This document shows, in pieces, positions 1 to 9,011 of a stretch of DNA of 64,000 nt. The notes under the pieces were generated by a model. It saw only the letters and a program-made list of their open reading frames with translations, had not been told where the DNA came from and searched no databases. How positions within the stretch are numbered: position 1 is the first letter of the stretch; every line of letters begins with the position of its first letter. The translations under genes were made by a program, and so were the position numbers. This DNA is from Clostridium septicum (GTDB lineage Bacteria; Bacillota; Clostridia; Clostridiales; Clostridiaceae), in contig NZ_CP023671.1 in NCBI RefSeq assembly GCF_003606265.1, positions 2,728,001 through 2,792,000 on the forward strand. Reading direction: 5' to 3'.

Positions 1-325
1 TATAAACAGCGGCTTTTGAAAGGTTATCTGAAAAAATATCTTCATATGAGGAAGAAGTATTCACTTTTTTGAAATACTGAATTCCAGAATACATTGTACC
101 AACTATGTGTTCCCAACCACTATCCTCAAATAGTGTACAATAATCTATAAAATCATCTTTAGTTTTAAATTTACGATAATCAATTTTAATTATAGAATTT
201 TCAGGTTTAGATTTTTCGAATGTATATCCAAATGATACGTTTTTTAGCCTATAGCCTTCATTAGCCATTTCATTTAACCATTTTTCTTCCTTAATAAAAT
301 TAGTAAAGCACTTAAATTTTTTCAT
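1..325 (-). CDS. DUF2812-type protein, N-terminal part (runs off window)
   Basis: The minus-strand frame opens at the ATG complementary to 323-325 and stays open to base 1, giving about 108 residues that begin MKKFKCFTNFIKEEKWLNEM. The phrases LNEMANEGYRLKN, YTFEKS and a later SGWEHIVG match my knowledge of the DUF2812 family, whose members are usually encoded next to a PadR regulator, as here. It starts 18 bases after the PadR stop, and an AAGGAGG-like site lies just upstream of the ATG. The function is unknown; complete family members usually have membrane segments after this soluble N-terminus, which would lie outside the window. Confidence 0.7.
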   Translation of the reverse strand, partial: MKKFKCFTNFIKEEKWLNEMANEGYRLKNVSFGYTFEKSKPENSIIKIDYRKFKTKDDFIDYCTLFEDSGWEHIVGTMYSGIQYFKKVNTSSSYEDIFSDNLSKAAVY

Positions 326-342
326 AATAAATCCTCCTTTAT

Positions 343-654
343 CTATTTTAATAAATTAGCAGTTACTTCAATTATGTGAGTCATTCTTTCCATATCAAGT
401 TTTAGTATTTCTTTTCCTAGTTCTGTAATTACATAAACCTTTCTACGCTTATCATCATTAGGAATAGGTTTTATAAAATCTAATTTCAATAAATTTTCTA
501 TAGCACCATAAAGAGTTCCAGGAGCTAATCTTACTTGTTCATTACTTAATTTTTCTACTTTTTGCATAATAACATAACCATGAGCTGGCTCTAACAATGC
601 TAATAAAATATAATAAGTTGTTTCAGTTAAAGGTAAATTTTTATCTCTATTCAT
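343..654 (-). CDS. PadR-family transcriptional regulator
   Basis: This 103-residue protein is a compact winged-helix regulator. It shows the PadR pattern: TTYYILLALLEPAHGYVIMQKVE, then LAPGTLYGAIENLLKLDFI, a basic wing (DDKRRKVYVIT) and a C-terminal dimerisation helix. PadR proteins normally repress a linked membrane-protein gene and their own promoter. Here the linked gene is the DUF2812 gene immediately downstream. Inverted repeats lie upstream at 686-720 and 723-739. The inducing ligand cannot be inferred. Confidence 0.85.
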   Translation of the reverse strand: MNRDKNLPLTETTYYILLALLEPAHGYVIMQKVEKLSNEQVRLAPGTLYGAIENLLKLDFIKPIPNDDKRRKVYVITELGKEILKLDMERMTHIIEVTANLLK

Positions 655-685
655 AATTTCTCCTTAATTTATAAACTAATTGTAT

Positions 686-739
686 AATAAAACTATACAG
701 TTAAACTATATAGTTTTATTATATACAGGTTAACTGTAT
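686..739. promoter_or_regulatory. Inverted repeats in PadR promoter region (probable operator)
   Basis: Two inverted repeats sit 30-85 bases upstream of the PadR start. Bases 686-697 and 709-720 form perfect 12-nt arms (aataaaactata / tatagttttatt) around 11 bases. Bases 723-728 and 734-739 form perfect 6-nt arms (atacag / ctgtat) around 5 bases. PadR regulators commonly autorepress through such repeats; binding here is inferred from position only. Confidence 0.5.
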
Positions 740-833
740 ATTACAACAATAATATTAGAGTTTATTTAATAATTGGTTATTAATACCTATAAATAAAATA
801 TAATAGCAATATATTTTATTCTTATTTTTAACA

Positions 834-1020
834 TTATGAGGAGATATTTTCTTTAATTAGTTTCATAAATATATCAGGGGAAACTACTTTTACTTTAGGA
901 TTTTCTTTTAACTTATAAATGGCTTCTTGAACATTAATTATATTTTTACTCCAAGGATGAACATAAACAAAAGTATATGAATTTGGATTCTTAGATTTGA
1001 ATTTATTATATATAGGATTA
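834..1020 (-). pseudogene. C-terminal remnant, resembles GxGYxYP-family tail
   Basis: On the minus strand an open stretch of about 61 codons ends at a TAA (834-836). It contains SYTFVYVHPWSKNIINVQEA and ends NPKVKVVSPDIFMKLIKENI. No start codon or ribosome site is present and a stop lies just upstream in frame, so it is the tail of a decayed gene. The pattern resembles the C-terminus of GxGYxYP-motif proteins, from memory of the family; the assignment is tentative. Confidence 0.4.
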
Positions 1021-1040
1021 CTTTAGAAAGTACACTTTAT

Positions 1041-1784
1041 TCATTTATATGTAGTGTTTAGTTTGTTGTAAATTATTCCAGAAAATAAATATCCTAAAAA
1101 TAATCCATTTACAACAGTAACAACAAATCTTCCAAGGGGGAAATTACCTTCAATATGTATAGAAAAAAAATAACTAATAATTAAAGTTAAAGCTTGTACT
1201 ATAAAAATATAGAAAATAAATTTCTTTTTATTTATTTTATTAGTAGTAATAGATCCTTTATTTTTAATCTTAAAAAAGAAAAGAATAACTATTAATAATC
1301 CTATTAAAGTACTACTATGTTGAAGTATTTTATATACAGGAATATTGTAATTTAATAATAAAACTTCATTTTTTAGAAAATCTATATTCTCAACAAAAAA
1401 TCCTGTGTTATGTGTAAATGCATCCCAAAATATATGAGTTATCATACCAATTATACATGAGTATATAAATACTAAATATTCTTTTAAAGTAGTTAATTTA
1501 TTTTTTTTGTTTAAAAGATAAATATAATTTTTTGATATAAAATTAGGTAAAGTTAAAATAAAAATTTCTTGTATGTAAGTAAAAAATAAGTAGTTTAGTA
1601 TTAAACAAAGTGGTAAGTTTAAAATAATAAATCCAGATAAAGTATGACCTATACCACTACTAGGACTAAATAGTAAAAAATAAATAAAATCGGGTGCCAT
1701 TGATCCTAGAATTAACCCCATTAAATTAAAATATTTATTTTTAAAAAATATAACAGCAGCGGGATGTGATAATGTAAATGGCAT
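1041..1784 (-). CDS. DUF4184 family membrane protein
   Basis: This 247-residue integral membrane protein has an MPFTLSHPAAVIFF N-terminus, GSMAPDFIYFL near residue 30 and a central GMITHIFWDAFTHNTGFF motif. His and Asp residues at these places are characteristic of the DUF4184 family, which resembles membrane-bound metal-dependent hydrolases. There are about six hydrophobic segments. A good ribosome site (aggaggt on the coding strand) precedes the ATG. Substrate and pathway are unknown, and it appears monocistronic. Confidence 0.75.
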   Translation of the reverse strand: MPFTLSHPAAVIFFKNKYFNLMGLILGSMAPDFIYFLLFSPSSGIGHTLSGFIILNLPLCLILNYLFFTYIQEIFILTLPNFISKNYIYLLNKKNKLTTLKEYLVFIYSCIIGMITHIFWDAFTHNTGFFVENIDFLKNEVLLLNYNIPVYKILQHSSTLIGLLIVILFFFKIKNKGSITTNKINKKKFIFYIFIVQALTLIISYFFSIHIEGNFPLGRFVVTVVNGLFLGYLFSGIIYNKLNTTYK

Positions 1785-2017
1785 AAATAACCTCCTTTTA
1801 AATTTTATTTAATATTATATATTATTTTAAATTAGAAATAAATAATAGAAATTTTGAAAAGATTTAATATTAATTTAAGATAAAATTAAAGTTAAGAAAA
1901 TAAATTTTAAATTGTTTAACTTTTATTAGGAGTGTATAGAAACATTTTTATAAAATATAGCCTATTTTATAAAAATGTGATTTAATAATAATTAATATAA
2001 ATTAGGAGGCTAAAGAT

Positions 2018-2401
2018 ATGAAATTTAATAAAATACATCACGTAGCTATTATTTGTTCTGATTATAATAAATCAAAGAAATTTTATGTTGAAAAGCTTGG
2101 ACTTGAAGTAATAAGAGAAGTATATAGAGAAGAAAGAAAATCATATAAATTAGATTTGAAATTAGGAAATAGTCAAATAGAGCTATTTTCATTTCCTAAC
2201 CCTCCAAAGAGACAAAGTTATCCAGAGGGGTGTGGTCTAAGACATCTTGCCTTAGAAGTAGATAATATTGAAAAAGCAGTGGAAGAGCTAAATAGAAATG
2301 GAGTAGAGGTAGAACCTATTAGAGTAGATGAATTTACAGGTAAAAAGTTTACCTTTTTTGAAGATCCAGATAAACTTCCATTAGAGCTATATGAATATTA
2401 A
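2018..2401 (+). CDS. VOC/glyoxalase-fold metalloprotein (SMU1112c/YaeR-like)
   Basis: This 127-residue vicinal-oxygen-chelate protein is made of two beta-alpha-beta-beta-beta modules. The metal ligand set expected for glyoxalase I-like proteins is visible: His8, Glu55, His76 and Glu123. The HHVAIICSDYNKSKKFYVEKLGLE opening and the EDPDKLPLELYEY end are typical of the SMU1112c/YaeR subgroup. A probable role is detoxification of an aldehyde adduct or a related isomerisation; the true substrate is unproven. A strong aggaggc ribosome site precedes the ATG. The next gene begins inside its last codons. Confidence 0.85.
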   Translation: MKFNKIHHVAIICSDYNKSKKFYVEKLGLEVIREVYREERKSYKLDLKLGNSQIELFSFPNPPKRQSYPEGCGLRHLALEVDNIEKAVEELNRNGVEVEPIRVDEFTGKKFTFFEDPDKLPLELYEY

Positions 2402-2777
2402 TAAGATATTTATTTTAAATGTTAATCATTTATTAATTGGAAATTTTAAAATATCAAATACTATTGATGTAGTAGCTACAATCTTTTTACTTTCTATAGT
2501 AATTTCATATGGGTATTTTTATTTTTCTTCAACTCAAATTTTATATAAAGATGGAATAAAACTTATGTACAATAAGTTTATAACAAAGGATGGTATTGAG
2601 GATATTTTTTATAGAGATACTTTTATAAGAAAAGGAAAGGTTTTTGAAATAAATACTAAGGATGGAAGCTTAGGATTTAGAAAAAAAGTTAATATAGGAT
2701 GTAAAAGTGAAGAGGAATTTTTAAAAACTTTAATTTCTCTTGAAGAGCTTACAGGATTACCTATAAAAAGCTTATAA
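2391..2777 (+). CDS. Small membrane-associated protein with PH-like domain, unknown function
   Basis: This 128-residue product overlaps the VOC gene by 11 bases, so it is probably translationally coupled. It has one hydrophobic helix at about residues 27-46 followed by a strand-rich domain (ILYKDGIKLMYNKFITKDGIEDIFYRDTFIRKG). That layout recalls small bacterial PH-like proteins with an N-terminal membrane anchor, although no family can be named. The start is uncertain because no clear ribosome site is visible. Confidence 0.5.
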   Translation: MNINKIFILNVNHLLIGNFKISNTIDVVATIFLLSIVISYGYFYFSSTQILYKDGIKLMYNKFITKDGIEDIFYRDTFIRKGKVFEINTKDGSLGFRKKVNIGCKSEEEFLKTLISLEELTGLPIKSL

Positions 2778-2904
2778 AAGATAATCCTATATAGACTTTC
2801 ATAAGTATGTATGCATAAGCAATATTAGGTGATTTTATTGTGAAAAATATTTTATATAAGAAATTAGCTACTTTTTATTTTATTAATATAGCAAATTTTA
2901 CAGT

Positions 2905-2938
2905 CAGATATCTATAAAGGATATCTGTCTTTTTTTCT
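2905..2938 (+). terminator. Rho-independent terminator
   Basis: cagatatc (2905-2912) pairs perfectly with gatatctg (2920-2927), with a short loop and a run of T from 2930. It ends the transcript of the VOC gene pair. Confidence 0.75.
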
Positions 2939-3062
2939 TTAAAAAATTATATCAAAATTTTGTTGAAAATTTTTTAAAAAAATTATCATATGCATATATA
3001 AATCTTTAGAGACATAATTTTATTAATGTTTCTTAGAAATAGAAGAAGAGAGGTTTTAATTT

Positions 3063-3791
3063 ATGAATGAAAAGGGATATACAGTAATTAATAATTTAAT
3101 TTTTGAGGATGATAATTTAACTTTAGAGGAAAAGTACTTTTTAATTGTACTTAAGAGATTTCATTATAAAGATATAGGAGAAATATACCCAACTTATAAG
3201 GTATTAATGAGTTTATGTAGCACAAAAAGAAGAGCTAAAGTATCTAAGCTTATTAAATCTTTAATGAGTAAGGATTATATAGAAGTAAAAAAGATTAAAG
3301 GTTGTAATTGCTATTACTTTAAAAAAGATTATTTGCTAGAAGATTTTCAAGTGACATCGAATCCTAATAATAGGACAGAGAACAATCCTAATAATGAAAC
3401 TAGAAATAATAATCGTAGTTCTAAAAATAGTTATTGTGAATGTTCCAAAAATGAAACACTAAAAATACAAAATAAAAAAATATATATAAATATAATAAAT
3501 CACTGGAATAGTAGTGGGATTTTAGAAGCTAATATAGATAGAAAAACTATAGATGCTATAGATATAATCTTAAAGAAATATGATTTTGAAGAAATTATCC
3601 AAGGTATAGATAATTATGGAATAGTTTATAGAAGTCAGCATTATTATAACTATGTTTGGACATTAGAAGGATTTTTAACAAAGGAAAATGGGTTAAGTAG
3701 ATTTATTAGAAATGGTGACATATGGACAAGCTATCTTTTCAATAGTGAAAAAAAGAAAGGTTATATAAATATTGAGGATTATATAGATTAA
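3063..3791 (+). CDS. HTH replication-initiator-like protein (phage/plasmid type)
   Basis: This 242-residue protein has an N-terminal winged-helix-like region (about residues 15-95: TLEEKYFLIVLKRFHY, then STKRRAKVSKLIKSLMSKDYIEV). A low-complexity Asn-rich linker covers about 115-140, and a C-terminal helical segment contains the pattern IINHWNSSGI...YNYVWTLEGFLTKENGLSRFI. This is the organisation of phage replisome organiser and DnaD-like proteins, which load a helicase at an origin. It overlaps the start of a DnaB-type ATPase gene by one base. The pair looks like a replication module from a mobile element, but no integrase or capsid gene is nearby. Confidence 0.6.
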   Translation: MNEKGYTVINNLIFEDDNLTLEEKYFLIVLKRFHYKDIGEIYPTYKVLMSLCSTKRRAKVSKLIKSLMSKDYIEVKKIKGCNCYYFKKDYLLEDFQVTSNPNNRTENNPNNETRNNNRSSKNSYCECSKNETLKIQNKKIYINIINHWNSSGILEANIDRKTIDAIDIILKKYDFEEIIQGIDNYGIVYRSQHYYNYVWTLEGFLTKENGLSRFIRNGDIWTSYLFNSEKKKGYINIEDYID

Positions 3792-4705
3792 TGGTGATAG
3801 GGATGATTAATAAGGAAGAGAGAATTCTAGAATATATAAACTGGTTATATAGTGATTATAATGATATAGGATTTAAAAGTGATATTTCTAAGTTAGATGA
3901 GGTTCTTGGAAATTTTCAAAAAGGAAGGTTAATAACTATATTTTCAAGAAGTGGTGTTGGGAAAAGCACATTAGCACTACAAATTGCTTTAAATATGATG
4001 ATAAATGGAAATAAGATATTTTTTGGAAGTGGAGAAATGAGTGAAAAAGAGGTTTTTAGCAAAATGGCATCAAGTTATTGTTTAATAAAATATAAAGATA
4101 TAATAGAAAGAAACTTAGATTTAGAAGAAAAGGAAAAGATAAAAGACTTTGCAAATGAAATTATAAATAAGGACTTTTATGTTTCTAATAAAACTAACTT
4201 AAGAGAGGTTGTAAATGAAATAAAATCTTATAAGAAAAAGTTTGGATTAGATGTTTTATTTATAGATTATGTAAATAAATATGTAGGAGGAATAGAAGGA
4301 AATACATTAAGCGAAAAAATAGGAGTAGTTACTTCAGTATTAAAGGAATTAGCATTAAGGGAGGATATATGTGTTGTATTATTAGCACAAGCAAATAGAT
4401 TAGTTGATAGAAATGTTTCTAATAGTATATGTGAAAAAATATCAGAAGCAGATATTCAAGATAGTGCTAGAATAGAACAAGATAGCGATCAACTAATAGG
4501 ACTTTATAGAAATAAAAAACTAGATAATAAAATGTATAGGGATGAGTTCAGAAAAAGTGGGAAATTAAATTTAAACTCAAAAAACTCAGAAGTAAATCCT
4601 AATTGTATAAATGCAGTTATACTTAAAAATAGACATGGAGAAAAAGGAACAAAGGCTTTAGCTTGGAGTGGAGAGTATTCAAGAATTGAGGATATACATT
4701 TTTAA
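3791..4705 (+). CDS. DnaB-like replicative helicase ATPase domain (RecA fold only)
   Basis: This 304-residue protein corresponds to the C-terminal RecA-like motor of DnaB. Walker A is SRSGVGKST at about residues 52-60, the GSGEMS motif follows near 79-84, Walker B is DVLFIDY near 154-160, and the sensor strand is VVLLAQANR. Full-length DnaB is about 440-450 residues; the N-terminal collar domain is absent. It overlaps the upstream HTH protein (TAATG), pointing to coupled translation. A second ATG lies at 3803 and may be the real start. Its likely job is helicase or helicase-loader partner of the upstream initiator. Confidence 0.75.
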   Translation: MVIGMINKEERILEYINWLYSDYNDIGFKSDISKLDEVLGNFQKGRLITIFSRSGVGKSTLALQIALNMMINGNKIFFGSGEMSEKEVFSKMASSYCLIKYKDIIERNLDLEEKEKIKDFANEIINKDFYVSNKTNLREVVNEIKSYKKKFGLDVLFIDYVNKYVGGIEGNTLSEKIGVVTSVLKELALREDICVVLLAQANRLVDRNVSNSICEKISEADIQDSARIEQDSDQLIGLYRNKKLDNKMYRDEFRKSGKLNLNSKNSEVNPNCINAVILKNRHGEKGTKALAWSGEYSRIEDIHF

Positions 4706-4801
4706 GAAAAGGTTTTATTAACTATTAATGATTTTATAAGGCATTTTTAAGTAGGTATTAAAATATATATATTAGTGTCTAATTATAAGGAGGGAGCAGA
4801 T

Positions 4802-5323
4802 TTGTTAATGAATTATTTAGATATTAGTATATTTTATTCAATGATACCGTTAGCTCTTGTTATCTTTTTTATTTATTTTGGAATTAAATTTTTTATCAAA
4901 AGAAAAGTTGAAATGAAACCTTTAAAAATGATGTGTGAATTCGCATGGATTCTTATTGTTTTATTTATTTTAGTAACCACAGGATTTTTAGAAGGTAATT
5001 TTAGTTTAACTTCAATAGCTACTGGTAATGTTAATTATAGTTTTACTATTTTTGAGGAAGGAATATCTAAGGATATAGCATTAAATTTAATACTATTTAT
5101 TTTGTTTGGATTTTTTTTAACTGCTATTTTTAAAAAGATTAGAGAAAAAATAAGTTATGGATTTTTAATTGGACTTGCTGTTTCAATTATTATTGAATTT
5201 ATTAAAGTAGTTACTAATGGGCTGATACAGTTAGACAATATATTAATTAATACTCTCGGAGCTTACACAGGATATTTAATATGCATTTATATATTAGAAT
5301 TTAAAAATAAGAATTTGTTTTAA
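4802..5323 (+). CDS. VanZ-like membrane protein
   Basis: The predicted product is about 173 residues with five hydrophobic segments and a C-terminal LLIGLAVSIIIEFIKVVTNG...DNILINTLGAYTGYLI block. This Glu-containing helix followed by D(N)xLxNTLGxxxGY is the VanZ-family signature. A strong AAGGAGGG at 4787-4794 lies inside a longer frame that opens at 4775, so I start at TTG 4802; ATG 4808 is an alternative. VanZ homologues are linked to teicoplanin tolerance in some enterococci, but most have no known function. Confidence 0.75.
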   Translation: MLMNYLDISIFYSMIPLALVIFFIYFGIKFFIKRKVEMKPLKMMCEFAWILIVLFILVTTGFLEGNFSLTSIATGNVNYSFTIFEEGISKDIALNLILFILFGFFLTAIFKKIREKISYGFLIGLAVSIIIEFIKVVTNGLIQLDNILINTLGAYTGYLICIYILEFKNKNLF

Positions 5324-5452
5324 AAAAATATAAACTATAGGTTATATTTTTTATTCCTGAAAATTACCACAAATAAAAAAGTTAAAAAAGCAAATAATAA
5401 GATGTAACGGACTTTATAATTAATAAAAATAAATTATAAGGAGGAAAATAAA

Positions 5453-6220
5453 ATGAAAAATAAGTTAAAGTGTTTTTTATTCCTTTCTGTAAATATACTT
5501 CTTATTATTTCTATATTTACGCAAAGTATTAATGCTGTCCCAATGTCGGGGGAAGCAACAAGCACTGAAGAAAATGATATTAATGAAAATGAAAAAATAC
5601 CTTTTAAAAAAGAGGTGTATTTAACTTTTGATGATGGACCAAGTTGTAGAGTAACAGATAATGTTTTAGATATATTAAAAGAAAATGATGTAAAGGCCAC
5701 ATTCTTTTTAATAGGTAATCAAATTATGGGTAAAGAAGAAGTAGTAAAAAGAATTAATGCTGAAGGTCACAGTATAGGTCTTCATACTTTTAATCATAAA
5801 TTTAAATATGTTTATTCTAGTGAAGATAAATTTATTGAAGAAATGAATGACTGTCGTGAAGAAATAAATAGAGTAGTTGGAATTTCACCTAGTATAATTA
5901 GGTTCCCAGGAGGCAGTTATAAGCATTTAAGTAAAAAATATTTAAAAAGATTACATGAAAATGATTTTAAAGTTTATGATTGGAATGTAGATAGTACAGA
6001 TGGAATGAATCCTAATTTACCAGCAGATAAAATATATAGAAAAGCTATTAAGGTAAATAAAGATTCAAAGCCTACAATAATACTTATGCATTGTACGGAT
6101 TTACAAAAAAATACCCCTAAGGCTTTACCTGAAATAATAAAATATTATAAAGACAAAGGATATGAATTTAAAACAATTACTGAGGATACAAAAGAAATGT
6201 ATTTTAATATAAATAAATAG
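5453..6220 (+). CDS. Secreted polysaccharide deacetylase (NodB/CE4)
   Basis: This 255-residue protein has an N-terminal signal peptide or membrane anchor (residues 1-27) and a NodB domain. Motif 1 is TFDDGPS with Asp60 and Asp61. The metal ligands are His111 and His115 in GLHTFNH. Motif 3 is RFPGGSY, and motif 5 is ILMHCTD. CE4 enzymes remove acetyl groups from peptidoglycan GlcNAc or related amino sugars outside the cell. The usual RxPxG motif 3 reads RFPGG here. It has a strong ribosome site (aaggagg) and its own terminator downstream. Confidence 0.9.
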   Translation: MKNKLKCFLFLSVNILLIISIFTQSINAVPMSGEATSTEENDINENEKIPFKKEVYLTFDDGPSCRVTDNVLDILKENDVKATFFLIGNQIMGKEEVVKRINAEGHSIGLHTFNHKFKYVYSSEDKFIEEMNDCREEINRVVGISPSIIRFPGGSYKHLSKKYLKRLHENDFKVYDWNVDSTDGMNPNLPADKIYRKAIKVNKDSKPTIILMHCTDLQKNTPKALPEIIKYYKDKGYEFKTITEDTKEMYFNINK

Positions 6221-6280
6221 TTTTTTAGAATTATAAATTTAACTATTATAAAAATATACTCTTTAATTTTAAATATAATA

Positions 6281-6320
6281 ACAAAAAGCATTTTCTCCAA
6301 CTTGAGAAAATGCTTTTTGT
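6281..6320 (+). terminator. Strong Rho-independent terminator
   Basis: A perfect 17-bp stem has arms at 6281-6297 and 6304-6320 and loop caactt. Its symmetry gives both strands a T-rich tail, so it can end the deacetylase transcript and insulate the next gene. Confidence 0.85.
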
Positions 6321-6461
6321 CTACAATCTGAAATAACCAGTTTTATATATGGTTATTTTTTTAATTTTATAAATTAATGTAATTTTATTGTAATAAAAGT
6401 AATCAACATATAAAATGGAAATGAATACTATTTTAAGATAAAAATATCTAGGGGGAGAATA

Positions 6462-8033
6462 ATGTTTGCTAAAAAAGAAATGTTAAATTCTTTAAAAAAA
6501 TATTATAGAGAAGAAAAGCAAAGTAAGAGAGAGATTAATTTAGTTAATGAATATTTTTATATGGGAGAAGATGGTGAGTACACTTTAGATGATCAAACTT
6601 GGAGTGACTTAGACATGGATAGTGTATTTTATGAAATGGATAGAACCTATTCAAGTGTTGGAGAATCTATTTTATATAAAATGTTAAGAAATCCATTAAT
6701 GAATGAAAAGGAATTAAAGGAAAGAGATAAGATTATTAATATATTAAAAGAAGATAAAGATTTAAGAGCAGAAATTCAATCTATTTTCTTTAAATTAGGA
6801 TTTGATAAGAAAAATAAGTTTTTAAAAATGATAAATTCTAATTTAATTAGTAATAAATTTAAAGAAATAGTTTATCCATTATTAGGGACATTACCTATTA
6901 TATTTATTCTTTTAATTATTTTTTCAACTAATAAAATTATTTTCTTTTATCTTTTTGCTATAAGTGTAGTTTTGAATTGTAATATAAGCTTTAGAGAGAA
7001 AAAAAATATACATACAGATGGATTAACTTACCTTAATGATATATTAATTGCAGGTAAAAAGACATCTAAAATAAAGTGTAAAGAAATTATAGATGATAAG
7101 TATGAGATAAATAATATTTATAAAAAATTAAAATATTTTAGAAGTAATACTAGACTTTGTAATTTAATGAGTGTTTATGGTGGAATCTTTGAAGGCTTAG
7201 GAATAGTCTTTTTAGTATTAGAAAGCTCTTATTATGGAGTAACTAGGGAATTGAAGAAAAATAAAAAGTCTATACTAGATTTATATGAGGCTTTAGGAGA
7301 AATAGAAGCATGTATATCTATAGGGATTTATCAAGAAATATTAGAATATACATATTGTGAGCCTAAATTTATAAAAGATGTTAAATTAAATATAGAAGAA
7401 GGGGTTCATCCATTATTAGAAAATGGAGTTCCTAACACAATATTGCTAAATAAAAAAGGTGTTGTATTAACAGGAACAAATATGTCAGGTAAATCTACAT
7501 TTTTAAGGATGTTAGGTGTAAATGTAATCTTAGCACAAACATTTTATTTTGCTATAGCTTCTAAATATGAATGTTGCTTTTTAAATATAGTATCATCAAT
7601 AAGCCCAAATGATGATATAGGACAAGGTAAAAGCTATTATATGGCAGAAGCAGAGGCTATTTTAAGAATAATAAAATCCTTAGAGAAGCCTGTACCAGTA
7701 TTTTGTATTATAGATGAAATATTTAGAGGAACTAACCCTGTTGAAAGAATTTCATCATCAATGGCAATATTAAAATATATAGGGGATGCAACAGCTTTAA
7801 CTTTTGTAGCAACTCATGATAGAGAACTTACGGATTCGTTAAAAGATAATTATGATTTTTATTATTTTTCAGAAGATGTTGACTCAGAAGAGGGTTTATC
7901 CTTTGATTATAAATTAAAGTCTGGTGTTTCAAAAACAAGAAATGCAATAAAATTATTAGAATATATTGGATATCCAAAATTAATAATAGATAATGCAAAA
8001 AAATATGCTAAAGAATTAGAGGAAATAATTTAA
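6462..8033 (+). CDS. MutS-family ATPase with membrane segment
   Basis: This 523-residue protein has a MutS-type core helical region and a C-terminal ABC-type ATPase. Walker A is GTNMSGKST (Gly338-Thr346), with a SPNDDIGQGKSYYMAEAEAIL signature region and Walker B FCIIDEIFRGTNPVERI. The D-loop/His region is VATHDRELTD. It lacks the mismatch-recognition domain of MutS1. Two hydrophobic helices at about residues 140-173 suggest membrane anchoring between the N-terminal and core segments, as known for a subgroup of clostridial MutS-related proteins. It is unlikely to do canonical mismatch repair; the real role is unknown. Monocistronic, with a ggggg ribosome site. Confidence 0.85.
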   Translation: MFAKKEMLNSLKKYYREEKQSKREINLVNEYFYMGEDGEYTLDDQTWSDLDMDSVFYEMDRTYSSVGESILYKMLRNPLMNEKELKERDKIINILKEDKDLRAEIQSIFFKLGFDKKNKFLKMINSNLISNKFKEIVYPLLGTLPIIFILLIIFSTNKIIFFYLFAISVVLNCNISFREKKNIHTDGLTYLNDILIAGKKTSKIKCKEIIDDKYEINNIYKKLKYFRSNTRLCNLMSVYGGIFEGLGIVFLVLESSYYGVTRELKKNKKSILDLYEALGEIEACISIGIYQEILEYTYCEPKFIKDVKLNIEEGVHPLLENGVPNTILLNKKGVVLTGTNMSGKSTFLRMLGVNVILAQTFYFAIASKYECCFLNIVSSISPNDDIGQGKSYYMAEAEAILRIIKSLEKPVPVFCIIDEIFRGTNPVERISSSMAILKYIGDATALTFVATHDRELTDSLKDNYDFYYFSEDVDSEEGLSFDYKLKSGVSKTRNAIKLLEYIGYPKLIIDNAKKYAKELEEII

Positions 8034-8077
8034 TTTTAAATATAGTGTTTAAAAGAATATTGGATTATTTTTAATTT

Positions 8078-8107
8078 TAAAGGAGTTGTTTTAAAACAGC
8101 TCCTTTA
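8078..8107 (+). terminator. Terminator-like hairpin after MutS-like gene
   Basis: Arms 8078-8092 and 8093-8107 pair with one G-T wobble. The T-run afterwards is weak. Confidence 0.6.
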
Positions 8108-8345
8108 GTTATATATAGGATATTAAAGTTGTTTATAAAGACAAGTTATTTAAGTATTTTTAGTTTTTTCATATTCTCTTAATTTATTTTTAAGCTTTAG
8201 TATATAATTTGGGTAAATTTTAATGATTAATAATTATTTTTTAAAATTTTTTATTTTTGATAGATATGGTACATACTATTACGAAGTATCTAGTGTAATG
8301 GATAAATCTAGAAAGCAAGCTTGCATGAAAGAAGGGAAAAAATGA

Positions 8346-9011
8346 AGATTAATAGTTTCTAGTAAATTAAAAACTAATGAACCTATAGGTGAACATGGAA
8401 TAAATTCTTATGGTGAAATATATATAAATGGGGAATTAGTAGATACTGGAGCAGCAGGAGGACCTAAAGCTATAGATAATTACACTATGGAAGAAACGTT
8501 AATTTATGATATTAATTCAATTCATACAGATAAAGATTTAAATATAAAAATAAGATATTCAAATGTATCACTTGAAAATAATGAAGTAAAAGGACCTTGG
8601 GAGTTTGAATTTAAATCTAGTGGTGAAGAATTTGCTTTAGCCACAAAAGAATTAGATTTAGGATATAGCTTTACTCTTGAAAGTGGAGAAAAGATAATTT
8701 TAAATAAATATAAAACTAATGATATAGGACAAAAAATATATTATACAGCTGAAAATAAAGCTGAAAGTTATGACATGGTATTAAGAGGAAATGATGATTT
8801 AGGAAATCCTGTAGAGTTTTATTTATCTAGTGGAAGCAAAACAGAAGGAGTATTTAAGAATTCATCTATAGAGGGAAATATATAAAGTGAAGCTAAAGAA
8901 TTAAAACTTACTCCATATGCAGTTAAATTTCCAGAAAAAAGTGGAAAGTTAAGTAATGATTTTATAAAGGTTGGAGAAGAGTTTAACATTGATTTAACAA
9001 AATTAAAATAA
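8346..9011 (+). pseudogene. Remnant of DUF4179/anti-sigma-like protein, C-terminal part
   Basis: One frame reads continuously from 8346 to the TAA at 9009-9011 apart from an in-frame TAA at 8883-8885. The product includes NEPIGEHGINSYGEIYING, PWEFEFKSSGEEFALATK, MVLRGNDDLGNPVEFYLSSG and, after the stop, LKLTPYAVKFPEKSGKLS and VGEEFNIDL. These phrases resemble the extracellular C-terminal part of DUF4179/DUF5643 proteins, which often act with ECF sigma factors. The N-terminal DUF4179 half, its membrane segment and any linked sigma gene are missing. An ATG at 8487 gives a 132-residue open piece, but it lacks a ribosome site and is unlikely to be a gene. Confidence 0.6.

Noticed and set aside
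8223..8345. 40-codon frame just before the DUF4179-like remnant, in the same frame
   Set aside because: It does not resemble the family and has no ribosome site; kept out of the gene remnant.
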